The notes: a model not told the origin generated them from the sequence alone. A DNA stretch of 64,000 nucleotides from Agrypnia vestita (GCA_016648135.1 JADDOH010011058.1:1-64000), one strand, 5' to 3'. Shown: positions 9,866 to 21,592, numbered from the stretch's first letter. Numbers and translations: made by a program.

Positions 9866-10352
9866 CTTGTTTGTTTTTAACAAGTTACCTAATGAAACTA
9901 AAGAAATAACTCTACACAAAAATTTTAAACATCTTATTAATAAGTTTATAAAAATATCAGTAGAAGGTATGCTGAAGAAGTGATCCGCCCTTGACCTCTG
10001 AATTGGCAAAACTGATTTATAAAATTTAAAGTATACTATAACATAATATTTATTTTTGTAACTACTTAAATTCTTATCTTAATTTTATATGTGTATTTTC
10101 TTTTCTTTTCTTTTCTCTTACATTTAGGAATTCTTGTGATTTACTTTAAATTCTTATCTTGATTTTGTATGTATATTTTCTTTTCTTTTTATATTCTTTT
10201 AGATTTAGATTCTTTAATTGTCATTTTTTATTACTACATAAATACCATATGAGAATAACTGCCACAGACCAGGTTTTTACCTAGTGTGGCAGTTATTATT
10301 ATCTTGTATTAACTAATGTAAATGTAAATAAACAATAAATAATTAAAAAATA
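9866..10352 (+). pseudogene. Non-LTR retrotransposon 3' end with UTR hairpin
   Basis: The plus strand encodes VFNKLPNETKEITLHK and FKHLINKFIKI, ending at the TGA near 9979-9981. The LP.E...I......FK..L..F pattern is the usual last segment of CR1/L2/Jockey-type proteins. The 3' UTR contains a hairpin at 10257-10294 (outer arms AACTGCCACA/TGTGGCAGTT, inner AGGT/ACCT, TTTT loop) and ends in an A-rich tail. A second copy is at 30159-30489 on the minus strand, and a related family at 52003-52693 has an equivalent hairpin with different bases. Upstream coding sequence is missing or shifted. Confidence 0.75.
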
Positions 10353-10783
10353 AATAAAATTTTAAAAAATACGCATAATGAAAATGAGCAAATAGGTTTA
10401 AAGTCACCCTGTGCTCGGCAGATTTAGGGGTGTACACGTACTGCCCAGTGAAAAGATAAAGCGGTTAATTGAACTCAATTATAAATCGATATCGCCCCCT
10501 GTACCCCTCTCAACCTACCATCGAGAGTCAAATGACCAAGGGATGACATTTAATACGAGTTACGTCTCTGTCAAAATTTATCACATTATTATTGGTCATC
10601 TATTTTAACAAATTGGCACAAATAATCTTTTTATCGACTATATTTAAATTTTTCAAATGTCAAAAAGGAAACTGAACTTATACTAGAACCTTAATACAAG
10701 ATTTTTCTATAACCATTAGACCGTTACGCAGCTCAGATATTTTCAAAAAATTGAACCTTGACATGTTTTCACTAATATAACTT
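10353..10783. other. Unassigned spacer
   Basis: A 65-codon frame at 10411 has no recognised motif. No repeats were seen. Confidence 0.45.
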
Positions 10784-11010
10784 ATTTAATTTAAAATATG
10801 TTTTATTTTACTTTATAAAACACACACACAATATGAGTTATTAAATTACTACTATAGTTTATAGAGGAGCAGTCCCTCTCATCATCAGGTATAGATAATA
10901 ACTAACTTAAATACAAAATTTAACAATGTAATCGGGTAGGTCAGGGGGCGCGCTGTGGGGAGGGTTATTTTTTTCTGAAAAGTAAAATAAAACATATTTT
11001 AAATTATAAT
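10784..11010 (-). mobile_element. PLE-B terminus between inverted repeats, hammerhead-like motif
   Basis: Minus strand: CTGATGA (10882-10888), GAGAGG...CCTCT helix II, then ATAAAC in place of GAAAC, then TATAGTA. A duplicated ATC next to the core adds three bases. The motif is flanked by TTAAAATATGTTTTATTTTA (left, 10792) and its inverted copy TAAAATAAAACATATTTTAA (right, about 10984-11003). Matching copies are at 30105-30600, 34370-34520 and 44100-44200, sharing AATAACTCATA downstream. Confidence 0.6.
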
Positions 11011-11634
11011 GTTGCACAACGAAGTATCTACCAAAACTTTAAAATTTATTTTATTTTAAAAACTCATTAATGGTTTTTAATTTTGATGAAAATACATTTT
11101 AATAAACGAATAGATTTCCAAGTTATTTTAAATAAATTAGATAAATCAATTAGAAAGATTTGTAGAAAAACGCTTAAAAAATAAATGTTTTTACTAACAG
11201 AATAAATGGTTAATTTGTCGTTATAGTAATCCATTCTACTGGAAATAAATTGACGCGTTTTAAAGCCGTAAAAATATCTCAGGTATGCCAGATTCAACTT
11301 TATAGACTTTTATCGATGTAAATCTATTTAATCGATCTGTGTGACATCATTTCCTTTGCATTCGGTCTCCTTCCGTTTCCGTTATTTTATCAGCTTCAGG
11401 CTTCACTTCCTTATATCAAGATCGGCATCATGATTCTTTTACAAGTTTTATTTCCTCACACTCACTTCGCTCACAGCATCATTCGATTTATTTCTAGAAT
11501 ATTCAAACTATTTCCCCTTTCATTCCAATCAAACGTACACTTTTTAAATTCACAAAATTCTTCTACTTACTTGATATTATTAATTACTTGATACAATTAA
11601 TCATATTATTTCGCTTTTAGATACTTATTATCTT
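11011..11634. other. Unassigned spacer
   Basis: No gene or element recognised. Confidence 0.45.
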
Positions 11635-11885
11635 AGCCTAGAGAATGCGATTAAAGATCGCCAAGTGGTCTGGTCATGTAGAATGAATGAACGAGAAGAG
11701 AATGATTGAGACTGATGATGGAAGAAAGACTGGAAGACGATTATGTATGAAGTCTCACCAATCCTCAGGCTTGCGTAAGAAGATGTATAAATGTAGGTGA
11801 GAAGAGAGTTGTGCCGAAAAGCGGGCGCTCCCTCACCCTGCTTATCCCTTCCTCGTTGCAAAACGGCGTAGTTGTAAGTTAGTTA
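11635..11885 (+). pseudogene. NLR-2 non-LTR retrotransposon, extreme 3' coding end
   Basis: The plus strand retains the WSGHV-like block (GGTCTGGTCATGTAGAATGA at about 11668), a later KMYKC-like block, then sequence equivalent to the SAYP motif and the AAACGGCGTAGTTGTAAGTT ending. The better copy at 15720-16450 shows the order: RT C-terminus, LRWFGH-type block, RRACM block, LSAYP end. The reading frame is broken repeatedly. Tail units of the TTAG type follow at about 11880. Related copies are at 28005, 46113, 59515 and 60515. Confidence 0.6.
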
Positions 11886-11989
11886 AGATAAAAAAAGTCA
11901 CTAAAACACGCAATCTGCAAGAATATTAAACGATACAGCATTTTAATATGCAGCTTCTTAATAATGAGATTGAAATATTTTACTGTCAA

Positions 11990-13150
11990 GAGAGTCTATG
12001 ACAATAACTGCGCACTATCGAGATGTCTCAAACGATCCACATGAATCCAGAATCAACTGGACTATTCTCGAAGAAACCATAAAATAATAGAAACATGGAG
12101 ACACTAGTCGAACATTCACGAAACTAACATTTGTGTACAAAAACGAAGACAAAGACGCGCGCGAGCAGAGTTATTGTGATGTTTCTGCGATTATACAAAC
12201 CAAACCCGTGAGACCAGCGACCATAAATCAAAAAAGTATCTACCGACGTGTGAGAAGTGTGATACAGACCAGTGAATCAAAATTTAGAGATATGGTATGA
12301 CGTGACGAATCCGTGTGTTCAGTTTTTGCCCCACTTGACATAATTAAACCAGCCGCTCGGTATTTGAGTTTATGGTATGTAATGCGTCCCATCTATGCAC
12401 AGACAGAAAATCGTCTGTTCGCTTTACGAGTTGTCAGGTTCATTTCCAAAATTGCGAGAGCCGCGACAGGCAGATGTAGACACACTCTCTTCTGGGCCCT
12501 GTTAAGGGTAAATATGCAAACATTCTGATACCATAGATATAAAATAACGCTACTAGCTGTGGATTGTTATTATAATTAGTTTTTTTGTTAACTAGGGCCC
12601 GCGCAGCCCGCGCATCCCGCGCATTTCCGTACGCAAAATGTGACAACCACGCAAAATGTGACAACCACTTGGCGACATGTTACTCGCTGGCAATTCCAAC
12701 AAAATCTCGGGAATTCCTCCGATGATTTTGTTGGAATTGGAACGCCCCACGTTGGGCGCCAATATGATGTTGGCTAGCCGACATATCATTTAGTTTACAA
12801 TAAAATTTCCAAAATTGCGGCTCTCGCAATTTTGGAAATGAACCTGACAACTCGTAAAGCGATAGACAATTTTCTGTCTGTGCATAGATGGGACGCATTA
12901 CATACCGTAAACTCAAATACCGAGCGGCTGGTTTAATTATGTCAAGTGGGGAAAAAACTGAACACACGGATTCGTCACGTCATACCGCATAGAAGGTTTT
13001 CTAAGTTTCTATTGCCTAAAATTTATTCCGAAATAAGGAGCGATTCTCCGATTTAATTTGTGTCCAGTGATTTGTGAATTTATTAAAAATAATTAATAAA
13101 CAGATAATTATTTTCCAGTATTTCATTTGCCTCCCACAGCCGTGATTCCT
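11990..13150 (+). mobile_element. LTR-like remnant split by a nested inverted structure
   Basis: Left part: AAATCAAAAAAGTATCTACC and GAGAAGT at 12217-12260 match AAATCAAGAAAGTACCTACC at 39657. Right part: GATTTAATTTGTGTCCAGTG, an AT-rich run with AATAAACA and TTTCATTTGCCTCCCACAGC at 13050-13142 match 39845-39930. The middle (12292-12985) is absent from the 39.5-kb copy, so it is read as an insertion. The element class is inferred from the TATA-like and polyadenylation-like layout of the other copies. Confidence 0.45.
12292..12985 (-). mobile_element. Inverted LTR-like arms with a primer-binding-site-like sequence
   Basis: Arms of about 170 bases (12297-12464 and 12813-12984) are inverted copies: GACGTGACGAATCCGTGTGT, GACATAATTAAACCAGCCGC and CATCTATGCACAGACAGAAA read on both. 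On the minus strand, just inside the right arm, CATCATAT is followed by TGGCGCCCAACGTGGGGC (about 12751-12768), which looks like a retroviral-type primer-binding site immediately 3' of an LTR. A tandem pair GCAAAATGTGACAACCAC lies at 12633-12668. Normal LTRs are direct repeats, so this is either a rearranged LTR element or a foldback that captured an LTR edge. Confidence 0.6.
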
Positions 13151-15640
13151 TGACTACAGATGTTCAATTCAAATTAATTAAGACTTTGAAAAACAAATTT
13201 TGACATTCATTGAATTTGCCTATTCAATATTTATGAAGTTGCTAAAAGGAGCTTCCAGGAACAAAAATATTCCTGAATAACTTTTAAAAATTTGTAGTCA
13301 TTATTCTTCGTGTTTAAACTTCAGTAATGAAATATTTATGACTTACAAAATGCGTCAAAAAACGCCAATTTTCAGAGATTTTCCGAGACGGGAAACGAAA
13401 AGTGTGTTGCCAAGAAATACATTTACGAGTATATACATTTTAATTACGACAAAACTCATTAATATTTATTTGTAAACAAATATTAATAGTCTGATTTATT
13501 ATATTTTTTTATATTTGTATAATGTGAATTCAAAATATTGAAAAATAAGTTTACTGCCCAATTCAATAGAGAAATTATTTCTCATTTTTAAATTTAAACG
13601 ACAATTTAACAATGTTATGACAATAGATTTAGCAATATGAGTTATCATATTCGAGAAAAATTACATTTGTTATACATGATTTTGTCATGTATTGCATAAA
13701 TATACACATTCATATTTTATTACGACGTTTATTTTTTGCAAAATATATGGCTGCGTAAAAGTCATGCTTCAATGTAGTAACTGCACGCGTTTGTCTATTG
13801 TATTTTTTGTATATTTTTTAACGCTTAGTGCATTTTTTAAATACATAGATTTTTTCTCGGTGTCTAAGTGATAAGTCAATTTTTTTTAGTTTTATCAAAA
13901 AACCACACATTTTAGATGCGACTATATTATATAACCTGATTTCATTAAAAATCGTTTCAAAAATATTGAAAATTTGTAGCGCTTTCGGCTCAAGAGGACC
14001 AAAATATGAATCTGATGCAAATTTCCGGAATCTTTGAGGATGGAGGTAAATTTGACAGGTAAGGAAATTAAGGGAAAGGAAATGGATAAGTAAAACGGCA
14101 AAGATTAATGGACTGTATACTCTTAGGGAGGGAATAGGAAGCTCGATAACCTGACGCACTCTTATTTTCCTCCAGTAACGAGACGAGGATACAACTCCAA
14201 TTCTCAGCACACACTACATCACACTTATACATCAAATGGTGCCACGAAGCCAGCGATAATGAAAGTTTCACCCGATGGTGACGATAAATATTTATCCGGA
14301 GATTGCGGTCAATTTTGTGCTTCTTATGGCGATCAATGCACAATTTTTATCTATCGAGCTATGAAATGTGGACTGACTGAATGGATGTGATGAGAAGGAG
14401 GGGAGTCGTGACGTAAATGCCAATAAAAAAAAATTAATTCTATATTATCACTACGAAACATGTGTCCACATCGTTTAGTGAATACCGGAAATATAGGTTT
14501 TTCTAAACTTACTTTAGGCAGGGAATCTTTTATATGCTGTTATACCATAGGCTCCATAGAGAATATTTTAGACGTGGTTCTTCTACCCAAAAAACACAAA
14601 GGTACTCAAAGAGTCCATTACCTGGGTTAGTATCATTTGCATGAGAAAATATTTAAGGCTGGTTGTTGATAGTAAGGCTTTCGCGTGAAATTTTCCACTG
14701 TTTAAATATTAAAATCTGATGTACACTGCTCAGGATTGTTGTGTGGGTTGATTTAAAAATAATTATGTCCGCTTTTCCCTCATTGAGTTCTGAACTTTTT
14801 TCTTTTGCGGCGGTAGTTTTATGGAATTTTAATCACATTTGCCCTAAGGGTTGGCAGTTGTCCCTTTGATCCCTTCACGCGGCAAATTCTAGTCAAATTT
14901 AATGATGGTAAAGAGTTTTATAACAAGTTTAATATTAAATTTGTTAACGATAACAAGTAAAACGGTGCCCGACAGGATTAAGTGTGCGATTTTGATACTT
15001 CGTGAAATATGATAAGGTTGATGTTAAAATATGTAAAATTCCATGGTGATCCCGTCGATCAACATAAAATAATAATGCAGCCAAGGGCAAAACATTACGT
15101 GATTCAATCTTGTTCGTTTTCGTTCTTTGCCATTCTCTACACGACTGTGGCACTTACAAGAACGCTTACATACTTAAATAACTATTTAACTGAATCGAAA
15201 GCTTTCTCGTTTCAATAAACTCAGTCAATAAACCATCGGAGTATTTATTCCTGTTTATCCATGTTCTTTATCATCTTTAATTGCAATCACGTAGGTATGT
15301 ACATATATGGCGACATTTAATAGCACACGAAGGAAGCCCTGTGGACTGAGTCTGACTCCATCATCATCCTCTCTAATTGTTACAGGTAACTCTCATTAGT
15401 GTAAATCAACAGTGTAATAGTTAGTATCCAACCTTTATTATGGGCGACTGACATTCAATTCCCCGGCGGGGAGATTTTAATTTTATTTATTCAAATGATT
15501 TTAAAAATATTTTTTCGAACCAAAAAAATATTTAAATACCACGCAATGTTTAATGTTACTGAGACACCGAAACTTTTTTATCTTTAATATATATTTTTTA
15601 ATAGACTTTACAATGATTTTTATTTATTACGTAGTGAGTA
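13151..15640. other. Unassigned 2.5 kb
   Basis: Two overlapping minus-strand frames (130 codons ending at 13818 and 91 codons ending at 14068) have no motif I recognise and unremarkable codon use. CAATAAACTCAGTCAATAAACC near 15210 resembles the CAATAAACCATCG block of the LTR-like segment at 20530. A small palindrome is near 13455-13485. I cannot assign the rest. Confidence 0.4.
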
Positions 15641-15719
15641 CATCTGCAAGTATTCTCTTCTTTTTTTTTTTCTTTCTTTTCTTTCTTTTCTATTACTTAA
15701 TGTTTGCCTTACTATTTGC

Positions 15720-16450
15720 ATGCAGGGTGAACTTCTTATGAATGTCAGCAAATCGAAAGTGATGGTGTTCGACAGAGATGAAAGAGTGACTAAGTGCGAT
15801 GTAATTGTAAACAACGAATGCTTAGAACAACTGATCGAGTTTGTGTATTTGGAAAGTATGTTTAATAGAGACGGCAAGGCTGAGAACGATATCGAATGGA
15901 GAGTGACTGCGGCTAACAAAGTAAATGGTACTCTAAACGCAATTATGGCCAATAAGAATCTGTCAAAGGAAGCAAGACTAGCGGTACATAATGACGTTCT
16001 AGTGCCAACTCTGATGTATGGAAGTGAAGCCTGGAATAGGCAAAAAAGGAATAAAACTTGACTGAATTTGATGTAAATGCGGTCACTAAGGTGCTTGTAC
16101 GGAAAATCTTTGGTCGATAGAGTGAGGAATAAATAAATTAGAAGTGAATGTAATGCTGGCTCTAGTCTGGTAGATAGAATAAACAAAAGAGTGTTGAGAT
16201 GGTTTGGACATGTAGAACTTATAAGCGAGGAAAGTATGTTTAAGAAAATATATGGGGTGAGTGTTGAAGGCAACAGGAATAGAGGGCGAAATGAAGAATG
16301 GCCCTGTTAAAAGCCTCAACAACCGTAGAGCATGCATGAGATGATGTATGAATATAGGCGAAGCAAAAATGGTATGCCAAGATAGAAGAATATGGCGTTC
16401 TATCCTCTCTGCCTACCCTTGCGAGGAAATGGCGTGCTTCCATTCGCACT
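15720..16450 (+). pseudogene. NLR-2 non-LTR retrotransposon, RT C-terminus (best copy)
   Basis: The first 113 codons are open and read MNVSKSKVMVFDRDERVTKC, EQLIEFVYLESMF, DIEWRVTAANKVNGTLNAIM and VLVPTLMYGSEAW. This is the thumb and post-palm region of an insect non-LTR reverse transcriptase, with the KTKVMVF, FVYLGS and PTLMYGSE signatures. A stop at 16061 ends the clean frame; the remainder (the GLDM block, NNRRACMR, LSAYPCEE) continues in shifting frames to the GGCGTGCTTCC end at 16445. The endonuclease and catalytic YADD part are absent. NLR-2 copies elsewhere in the window are shorter. Confidence 0.85.
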
Positions 16451-16704
16451 TTCATACACTTTTAGAGCATTTTTCTATACTGGTGACATGCCTCTACACA
16501 CTCTACAGGCTTTTATATTAAATTTATAATATGTATGCACGGACAAGAACACATAAATAGTGTAAATAGAATAAAGCTTATATAACAGATTATTAATATG
16601 TATGAAAAGAAAACTATCGATAAAATGAAGACAGAACGATTAAAAATTATAGTACTGTCTTGTTACGGCGTTTTAAAAATACATTTATATTTTGGCATTG
16701 AACA
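16451..16704. other. Unassigned spacer
   Basis: Nothing recognised. Confidence 0.4.
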
Positions 16705-16709
16705 ATGGC

Positions 16710-17165
16710 AAATATCTTCTTCTTATTTTTCTTCAGCCTTCATATCTCTATTGCTGGATGTAGGCCTCTTCTATACCCTTCCATCCTTCCTTGTTATTTG
16801 CTAGTTATAGCCATTTCTTCCCCCCCACAGCGCCAGCAGTTATATCGTCGGCCCACTTCTTTGAGGTCTTTCGATGCCTCTTTTATCCTTCCAAGGTCTC
16901 AATTTCAGAACTCTGGGAGTCCATCTTGTATGTCTTTTGCCTTGCAATATGCCATGCCCAATTCCATTTTCACTATCTATTTTAATCCTAATTTTATCAT
17001 TTCTAATTCTATCTCTTAGGCTTACGCCAAGCATGGATCTCTCCATGAATCGTTGTGTGCATTTGAGGTTTTCTACACTTTTCTTTGTAAGGACCATCGT
17101 CTCCACTCCATACGTCATCACTGAAAGTTCCTTACGCACGAATCAAATTATTTTCTTTTAAGCTA
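16710..17165 (-). pseudogene. NLR-4 non-LTR retrotransposon, RT C-terminus, internally deleted
   Basis: The minus-strand frame 17139-16840 reads MTYGVETMVLTKKSVENLKC, QRFMERSMLGVSLRDRIRND and then, after an internal loss, HTRWTPRVLKLRPWKDKRGI. These are the conserved post-RT blocks (MTYGAETW, MERAMLGVSLRDRI, TRWT, GRP) of a common insect non-LTR family. Downstream the sequence continues as W..IEEAYIQQ-like codons and ends in AAGAAGAAG units (complement near 16712-16720). Plus-strand frames over this region are antisense shadows. Confidence 0.8.
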
Positions 17166-17704
17166 ACTGGGATCTCTTTGTTATCGAGAATATGTTTGAA
17201 TTTGCCAAAAGCAGCCCAGCTCATTCCTATTGGTCTTATCTACAAGATAGAAATTATTTACCGGGCCTGTGAATTGTAGATATAAGTGCGTTAATATAAT
17301 AATTTGTTTTTGACACATTCACTTGAAACATTGCCAAAATAAATTGATGGCGCTATTTCTAACTTCTACAGAGACATCGGGTGAAATATTATATATGGAT
17401 TAAGGAGTTTTACTATCCCAGCGGCATGAAATTTAGCCTAATTTTTTTCAAAGAGGGGTCAATAATTTTTATATTTTTTTTATTGCCACTTTTAGATTAC
17501 ATCGTACATATTTAATTTTTAATAAGTGCAACTTTTTTATTCCGTAACGAACAAACTTGCGCTGGAGAATAATAAATCACAGTTATCCTTACAAATCCTC
17601 CCAATTTCTAACTAAATTTCAGACTCCCGTGGTAGTACAACCCCTTATATTTTGATGTATTGTTTACTGAATAAGGCAACCATAATCAATATATGTTATA
17701 GATT
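17166..17704. other. Unassigned spacer
   Basis: No element or gene recognised. Confidence 0.45.
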
Positions 17705-17896
17705 AGCTTGTTGGTGTAGTGGTCATGACGCTCGCCTAGTAATCTGGTGGTCGATGGTTCAAGCTCCATTGCATGACACCAGCAAGTTAGTCTTATTTTA
17801 ATAGCACAGGCTTTTAGGTTAGTTTGAGAATTGTAAGCATATTTATGCGACAGATATTCCGTGTTCGCATCTCTTTTAAAAAAAAAAGATGTCTCA
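17705..17896 (+). mobile_element. tRNA-derived SINE, copy 1
   Basis: An A box TGGTGTAGTGG (17712-17722) and a B box GGTTCAAGCTC (17756-17766) are spaced as in a tRNA gene, and the head resembles tRNA-Val (GTAGTGG, GCTCGCCTAG). The fold is disrupted and a non-tRNA body follows (ATAGCACAGGCTTTTAGGTT, TTTGAGAAT), ending in an A run. Two further copies share the same body: 22885-23095 and 58690-58860, both minus. A Pol III-transcribed SINE is the best reading; mobilising partner unknown. Confidence 0.85.
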
Positions 17897-18864
17897 TAGA
17901 GATGAAGCTAATTTTTATGTGGGAAAATAGATAATCTCCTATATCCAAACTTACAAACTTTACTTCTTTATAACATTAGTAGAGATATCAATTTATTTAC
18001 AACAAGTTTTTTTATCATTAAAGAAGAATATTTTAAAATAAACATATTTCAAAGATATTGAGGTCGACCATTCAGCCTACCGAAATGAGTTACCCATGGG
18101 GAGTAGCCAAAGTAACATTACTGGACCGGGTGAGAAGTTCCAAAGAAGGAAAACCCTCGGAATGTAGCCGTTACTCTTATAAATATTAAGGTCCCAATTA
18201 AATCAGTTAGGACACGTCTTGCAACTACTAGAGAAACGACTACAAAAATTTGTAGATGTAAACAAAGCCTATCATGTATAAAGTGCCTTTATGGGTCAAC
18301 AAAACAAGACAAGGTGAAACCGCCCTTATGAGTCTTTGAGCTCTCTATCCTACCCAGGTAAGGGGATAAAGATTTTAAAATAAAATACAAATACATACCT
18401 ACTGCAGAACGCTTTCATCTTCCAGAAAATGGAAAAAATTTCAGCTAAGTGAAATAGAGTCATTTTAAAAGAGTTAATGCGCTAAAGCCTTTGAAGAAGT
18501 CTCCCGCTTTTAGAAAAGGAGTTCAAAAATGTAGAGAGTGAACAACTGCAGAATTTAATATAATGCAGAATGCAAAAATTCTTTTGGATCTGTTACTATC
18601 GACGACCTATCATGGCGCTATTAAAAATGCCATATTTCGAAGCACCTAGATTCTTCGCATTCTCAAACGGACATTTCCCATTTCAGCTATCGCAAACTCG
18701 GTAAGAAATTAGAATTCTTATAATTTATAGCAGAACTTACATTATAACGAATTCTTAAAATAAATAGAATTAAAATTTTATTGAACTAAGTGTATGCCTA
18801 AAGATTATTATAGTACATTATTAATTTATTTATTTATACAAAATTATGCCAGTTAATGTATATT
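17897..18864. other. Mostly unassigned; R1 start fragment at the left edge
   Basis: GATGTCTCATAGAGATGAAG at 17888-17907 is a fragment of repeat R1. At 18060-18370 a GC-richer stretch ends CTCTATCCTACCCAGGTAAG, faintly like the 3' end of an NLR family, but no frame supports it. Confidence 0.35.
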
Positions 18865-19165
18865 ATAGATATCTCACAGAGACGAAACTGTATTTATTAT
18901 GGGAAAGTAGGTATAGAAGACATTTGGGTGTACATAGGACTTATGACCTATCTTTATGGTTGGCTTAAGTGATCACTTTACACAATGTAACATTCACCAT
19001 TTCCACCCATGATAGAATATACCATGCTTATTCATTTTTTTGGAAGTTGTATATATGTTCAAATTGCGTGGAAAGCTTTCACATATGAGTTGTAAGCGCC
19101 TTTCCATGCGGCCTGTACAAAGCCATTTTCATTCCCCTAAATCCCCACAGATGTCGCTAATGAGA
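18865..19165 (+). repeat. Dispersed repeat R1, copy 2
   Basis: ATCTCACAGAGACGAAACTG, GGCTTAAGTGATCACTTTAC and ACATTCACCATTTCCACC occur in the same order as at 250-370. The 3' part (CCTAAATCCCCACAGATGTC) extends further than copy 1. Confidence 0.6.
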
Positions 19166-20232
19166 AAATCTACATTGATTTTTACGGAATTTTGAGAGCA
19201 ATATACTTTATTGTGTAATGAAATTCATCCGAATACTTGCATTACACTAGGATACGCCAGGAAATATTATTTCCAATTTTTGTTAAATTCCTTTTTTCTG
19301 TTCTGTTTTGAAAGATTTGAACAAACTCAAAATATTCTGAATTATGCCAGTTGTCGAAAATGTAACACATGTATTTAATACGTTTACCTATCTATCCTTT
19401 TTTACATGCATTTTATTTAACTCTGTTTGTTCATTGTTTGTTTGATGTGGTGAAATTTTATAATTGATTTTTCATCAATTTGCCATCAGCTAGAGCTCTG
19501 AATCTTTCAACAATTACCGAAATCACGACTTTACATTATTAACTCATTTTAGACGTGACTTTGTCACTATTTTGATTAAAATTAATAATTTTCCAATATT
19601 ATCGAATATTAAATTCCTACGTAGCTACAAGATTGATAAAATTGTACGAAAAATGTTCCCATTTAAAATTTATTAATTTTAGTCAGCATTCAACCTTGGT
19701 ATTATTGGAAACAAAATATTATAGTATTATTTAAAAGGCAATTAAGAAGGATGGTTTAATGAATTTTTAAACCTTATAACAACGTTTTTAATATTTGAAT
19801 ACTTCATGGGTGATGCCAAAACAATCGATTACGAATGTATTCAAAGAAAGTGCATAAAAGCATGTCTTCAATTATTTTTTTGATTTATTTATTATTTCTC
19901 CTTTAAGACCGAATTTTGACGGATCACAACCAAATTTTGCACATTTACTGATTAAAACCTCGCAAAAAACAAAGGAACCTTCACCGATATATATGTTATA
20001 AATTCCAAATAATAATTTAACACCGTTCATATAAAATTTTGCACAGTTACTCCTTAAGGACCCCCTATAAAAAAGGGTTACTCTCTTTCCTGATTATTAT
20101 TTTATTTATTAATTTATTCACATTTTGTATACATTTACAATGGTGCGTTTATTGCCAGTTGGCAATTTCTTCCACAACCAACAACCAACCACAATTTAGT
20201 AGAACAATTGAAACATATTTCCGATATACAAT
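19166..20232. other. Unassigned spacer
   Basis: ATTTTGCACATTTACTGATT and ATTTTGCACAGTTACTCCTT near 19945 and 20035 form a weak imperfect direct repeat. Nothing else was recognised. Confidence 0.4.
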
Positions 20233-20757
20233 GTTATAGTGACAAAACTAGCTCCATGATAAGGAGACGAGTAGGAGATGGATGGAGACAAGGAAGGTTT
20301 AAACTAGATTTTGGGAAGGGTAAAATTGCTTTAGTCTGTGGCGAGCCAGACCTGCCTGGATTATAGCGTCCCAAACAGACCAGTCACGCTCGAGGAACAT
20401 CGGCCAACGAGAAGCCGAGGCGCCCGCAAAGTAGCAACTCATTCTCTCTCCGCCCGGCGCTCGCAACAACACGCTTCAACTCGCGCTCCGTTGTCTAACG
20501 CATTCTCAAACATGTAAAGTATTTGTGACTTCAATAAACCATCGAGTTAATTGTGAGTACATCTTTCTATTCATCCCGTATCGCATCCCACTCCGCCTTA
20601 CGTACACATTCACCCACATTCACACACCTTCAGAGTTCACTCGATATGCATCAGACTGATTGGGCATTTTGGCAGAGGTGCACAATCACACTGATTCCTT
20701 CGCGAATACACACGCACATTATCATTCAATCATATTCGCCACACTGGTGACACAGAT
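20233..20757 (+). mobile_element. LTR-like segment, GC-rich, possible solo LTR
   Basis: The left 110 bases (CTCCATGATAAGGAGACGAG and GTAAAATTGCTTT) recur at 31210-31330. The rest is GC-rich (CTCGAGGAACATCGGCCAAC, GAGGCGCCCGC), carries CAATAAACCATCG near 20534 as a possible polyadenylation region, and ends TCGCCACACTGGTGACA, which looks like an LTR edge followed by a GGTGAC-type primer-binding site. No gag or pol sequence follows. A degenerate solo LTR of gypsy type is possible; the boundary with the left repeat is unclear. Confidence 0.45.
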
Positions 20758-20984
20758 TTGATACATAATCTGCTACAAGTCTGCTTTTGAAAATAGTTGT
20801 CGCCTATGATGATGTGATGTCTATACGTAGTTGACTCCACAGCCTAGCTGACTGCACTTGCAATGAGGAGCTGAAGAATTCAGCATTATGAATGGAGCTG
20901 GATAGTAAAGTACTGTCAACTGAAGGGAGTGTAAAGCCGCAATATGATAGAAATTAATATTATATCAAATCGAATAGATAACAA

Positions 20985-21592
20985 CCAAACAACGTCACAT
21001 AAGGCAGGATCAGTCGTCCGCAACCGCAATATTACGCACGCAACGCTGAGTCAGTCAGGCATGATCGCATACTCTATCTCAAAGATTCTACTACATTCCA
21101 TGACGCCCTAAAATACTTCATTGGAAAAACCTAGAAAATCTACAGACTTCTCGTTACCTCTAAAGCAAACCTTTCGGAGGAATTAATCTATAAAAGGCGT
21201 CACGCAACGTGGAGTTTATTCCGTAACTACAACAACTGCAATATCTCTGTAGTGTGATCAGAGATATTACAACACGCGATATTAGTAAGCGAGCAAACAC
21301 AGTGTAACCAGCAGAATGAAGGAAGAATAGCGGGGTGAAAAGTTTCTTCGAGCGAACATTGAACGGATTTACGAGAAGTTATCTAAGCAATAGACACAGC
21401 GTTAAATAGTGCAAATTAAGATACAGTTCAATAATAATTGCGTGAAATATTCGGGATACATTTAACGACTATAAAATTACGAATGATATTACAATTTAAT
21501 TCAGTGACTTTCTTTGGTAATAAATTAAACTAAATCAATTCTCAGTGTTTTCATTTTCCTCTCAAGGCCGCGTCCCGTAACAATATTGTATT
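20985..21592 (+). mobile_element. LTR of family L1, plus-strand copy
   Basis: Shared blocks with 49914-50440 (minus): ATTACGCACGCAA, CTTCTCGTTA, TATAAAAGGCGTCACGC (TATA box at 21189-21196; TATATAAGGAGTCATGC in the other copy), ACACGCGATATTAGTAAG, CGAGCGAACAT, CTTTCTTTGGTAATAAATTA and TTTTCATTT, then CCCGTAACA. The promoter, leader, polyadenylation-like AATAAA and terminal CA make an LTR. There is no internal coding region beside it, so it is a solo LTR or edge fragment. The 5' boundary is uncertain. Confidence 0.7.

Noticed and set aside
11705..11735. CTGATGATGGAAGAAAGACTGG as a hammerhead core
   Set aside because: It has no GAAAC at the right distance and lies inside the NLR-2 coding remnant.
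15650..15735. Polypyrimidine tract and TGCAG before an open frame as a splice acceptor of a host exon
   Set aside because: The frame that follows is clearly NLR-2 reverse transcriptase, so the acceptor-like string is incidental.
16705..17161. Several plus-strand frames of 60-100 codons
   Set aside because: They are antisense to the NLR-4 reverse-transcriptase remnant on the minus strand.
17705..17775. tRNA gene (A and B boxes present), likewise 22980-23095 and 58740-58855
   Set aside because: Acceptor and anticodon stems do not fold and three copies share a long non-tRNA body, so these are SINEs.
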